Shown: positions 5,370 through 5,379 of the stretch, piece by piece
Numbering within the stretch: the first letter of the stretch is position 1
How the letters are laid out: each line of letters starts with the position of its first letter
Source: an uncultured Oscillospiraceae bacterium
GTDB taxonomy: Bacteria; Bacillota; Clostridia; Oscillospirales; Ruminococcaceae
NCBI GenBank assembly: GCA_910587135.1
Contig: CAJULF010000098.1
Location: 1-5,379 of the forward strand
Length of the DNA: 5,379 nt
Direction of reading: 5' to 3'
Notes under the pieces: model-generated
The model's database searches: none
The model's input: only the letters and a program-made list of their open reading frames with translations
What the model was told of the DNA's origin: nothing
Made by a program: the position numbers and the translations under genes

Positions 5370-5379
5370 AATTAAGCTG

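Noticed and set aside
1..5379. CRISPR array, insertion sequence, prophage or phage-defence genes
   Set aside because: No regularly spaced repeats, transposase, integrase or nuclease-like coding sequence was seen on either strand.

Overview
The window looks like chromosomal DNA of a low-to-mid GC Gram-positive bacterium, most likely a member of the Clostridia (Ruminococcus/Oscillospiraceae-like). This is inferred from strong AGGAGG-type ribosome binding sites, a TTG start codon behind one of them, a lipoprotein-type membrane fusion protein, a DUF378 membrane protein, and vegetative promoters with A/T-rich upstream elements. The species cannot be named from the sequence.

Layout, left to right. 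Positions 1-51 (minus) hold the 5' part of a tRNA-Val (anticodon UAC) running off the left edge, with a strong promoter at 79-107. A small two-helix DUF378 membrane protein lies on the plus strand (277-483). It is convergent with a three-gene minus-strand operon. Between them are a long A/T-rich two-tier hairpin (499-568), which looks like a bidirectional terminator, and about 245 non-coding bases packed with further hairpins. One of these (732-785) is a good terminator candidate for the operon.

The minus-strand operon is read from about 4990 down to 815. A promoter at 4997-5025 is followed by a HlyD/MacA-like lipoprotein adaptor (4961-3975), a 929-residue double-unit FtsX/MacB-type permease (3962-1173, TTG start) and a small uncharacterised soluble protein (1132-815). 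Adaptor and permease should form one envelope export or substrate-handling machine. The striking gap is the ATPase: no ATP-binding subunit is encoded here, whereas related systems usually carry one next to the permease.

The right 418 bases (4962-5379) have no convincing gene. They hold the operon promoter, some foldable sequence, a perfect 13-bp palindromic hairpin with a T-run on its minus side (5233-5262), a purine-rich degenerate repeat (5281-5310), and at the very edge a near-ideal promoter (TTGACA, 17-nt spacer, extended TATAAT) reading rightward out of the window. That promoter shares the 10-mer TTGACAAATC with the tRNA promoter on the left.

Most of the window is an ordinary transporter locus. 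The items worth a second look are the missing ATPase, the unnamed third gene, and the two non-coding regions rich in secondary structure.
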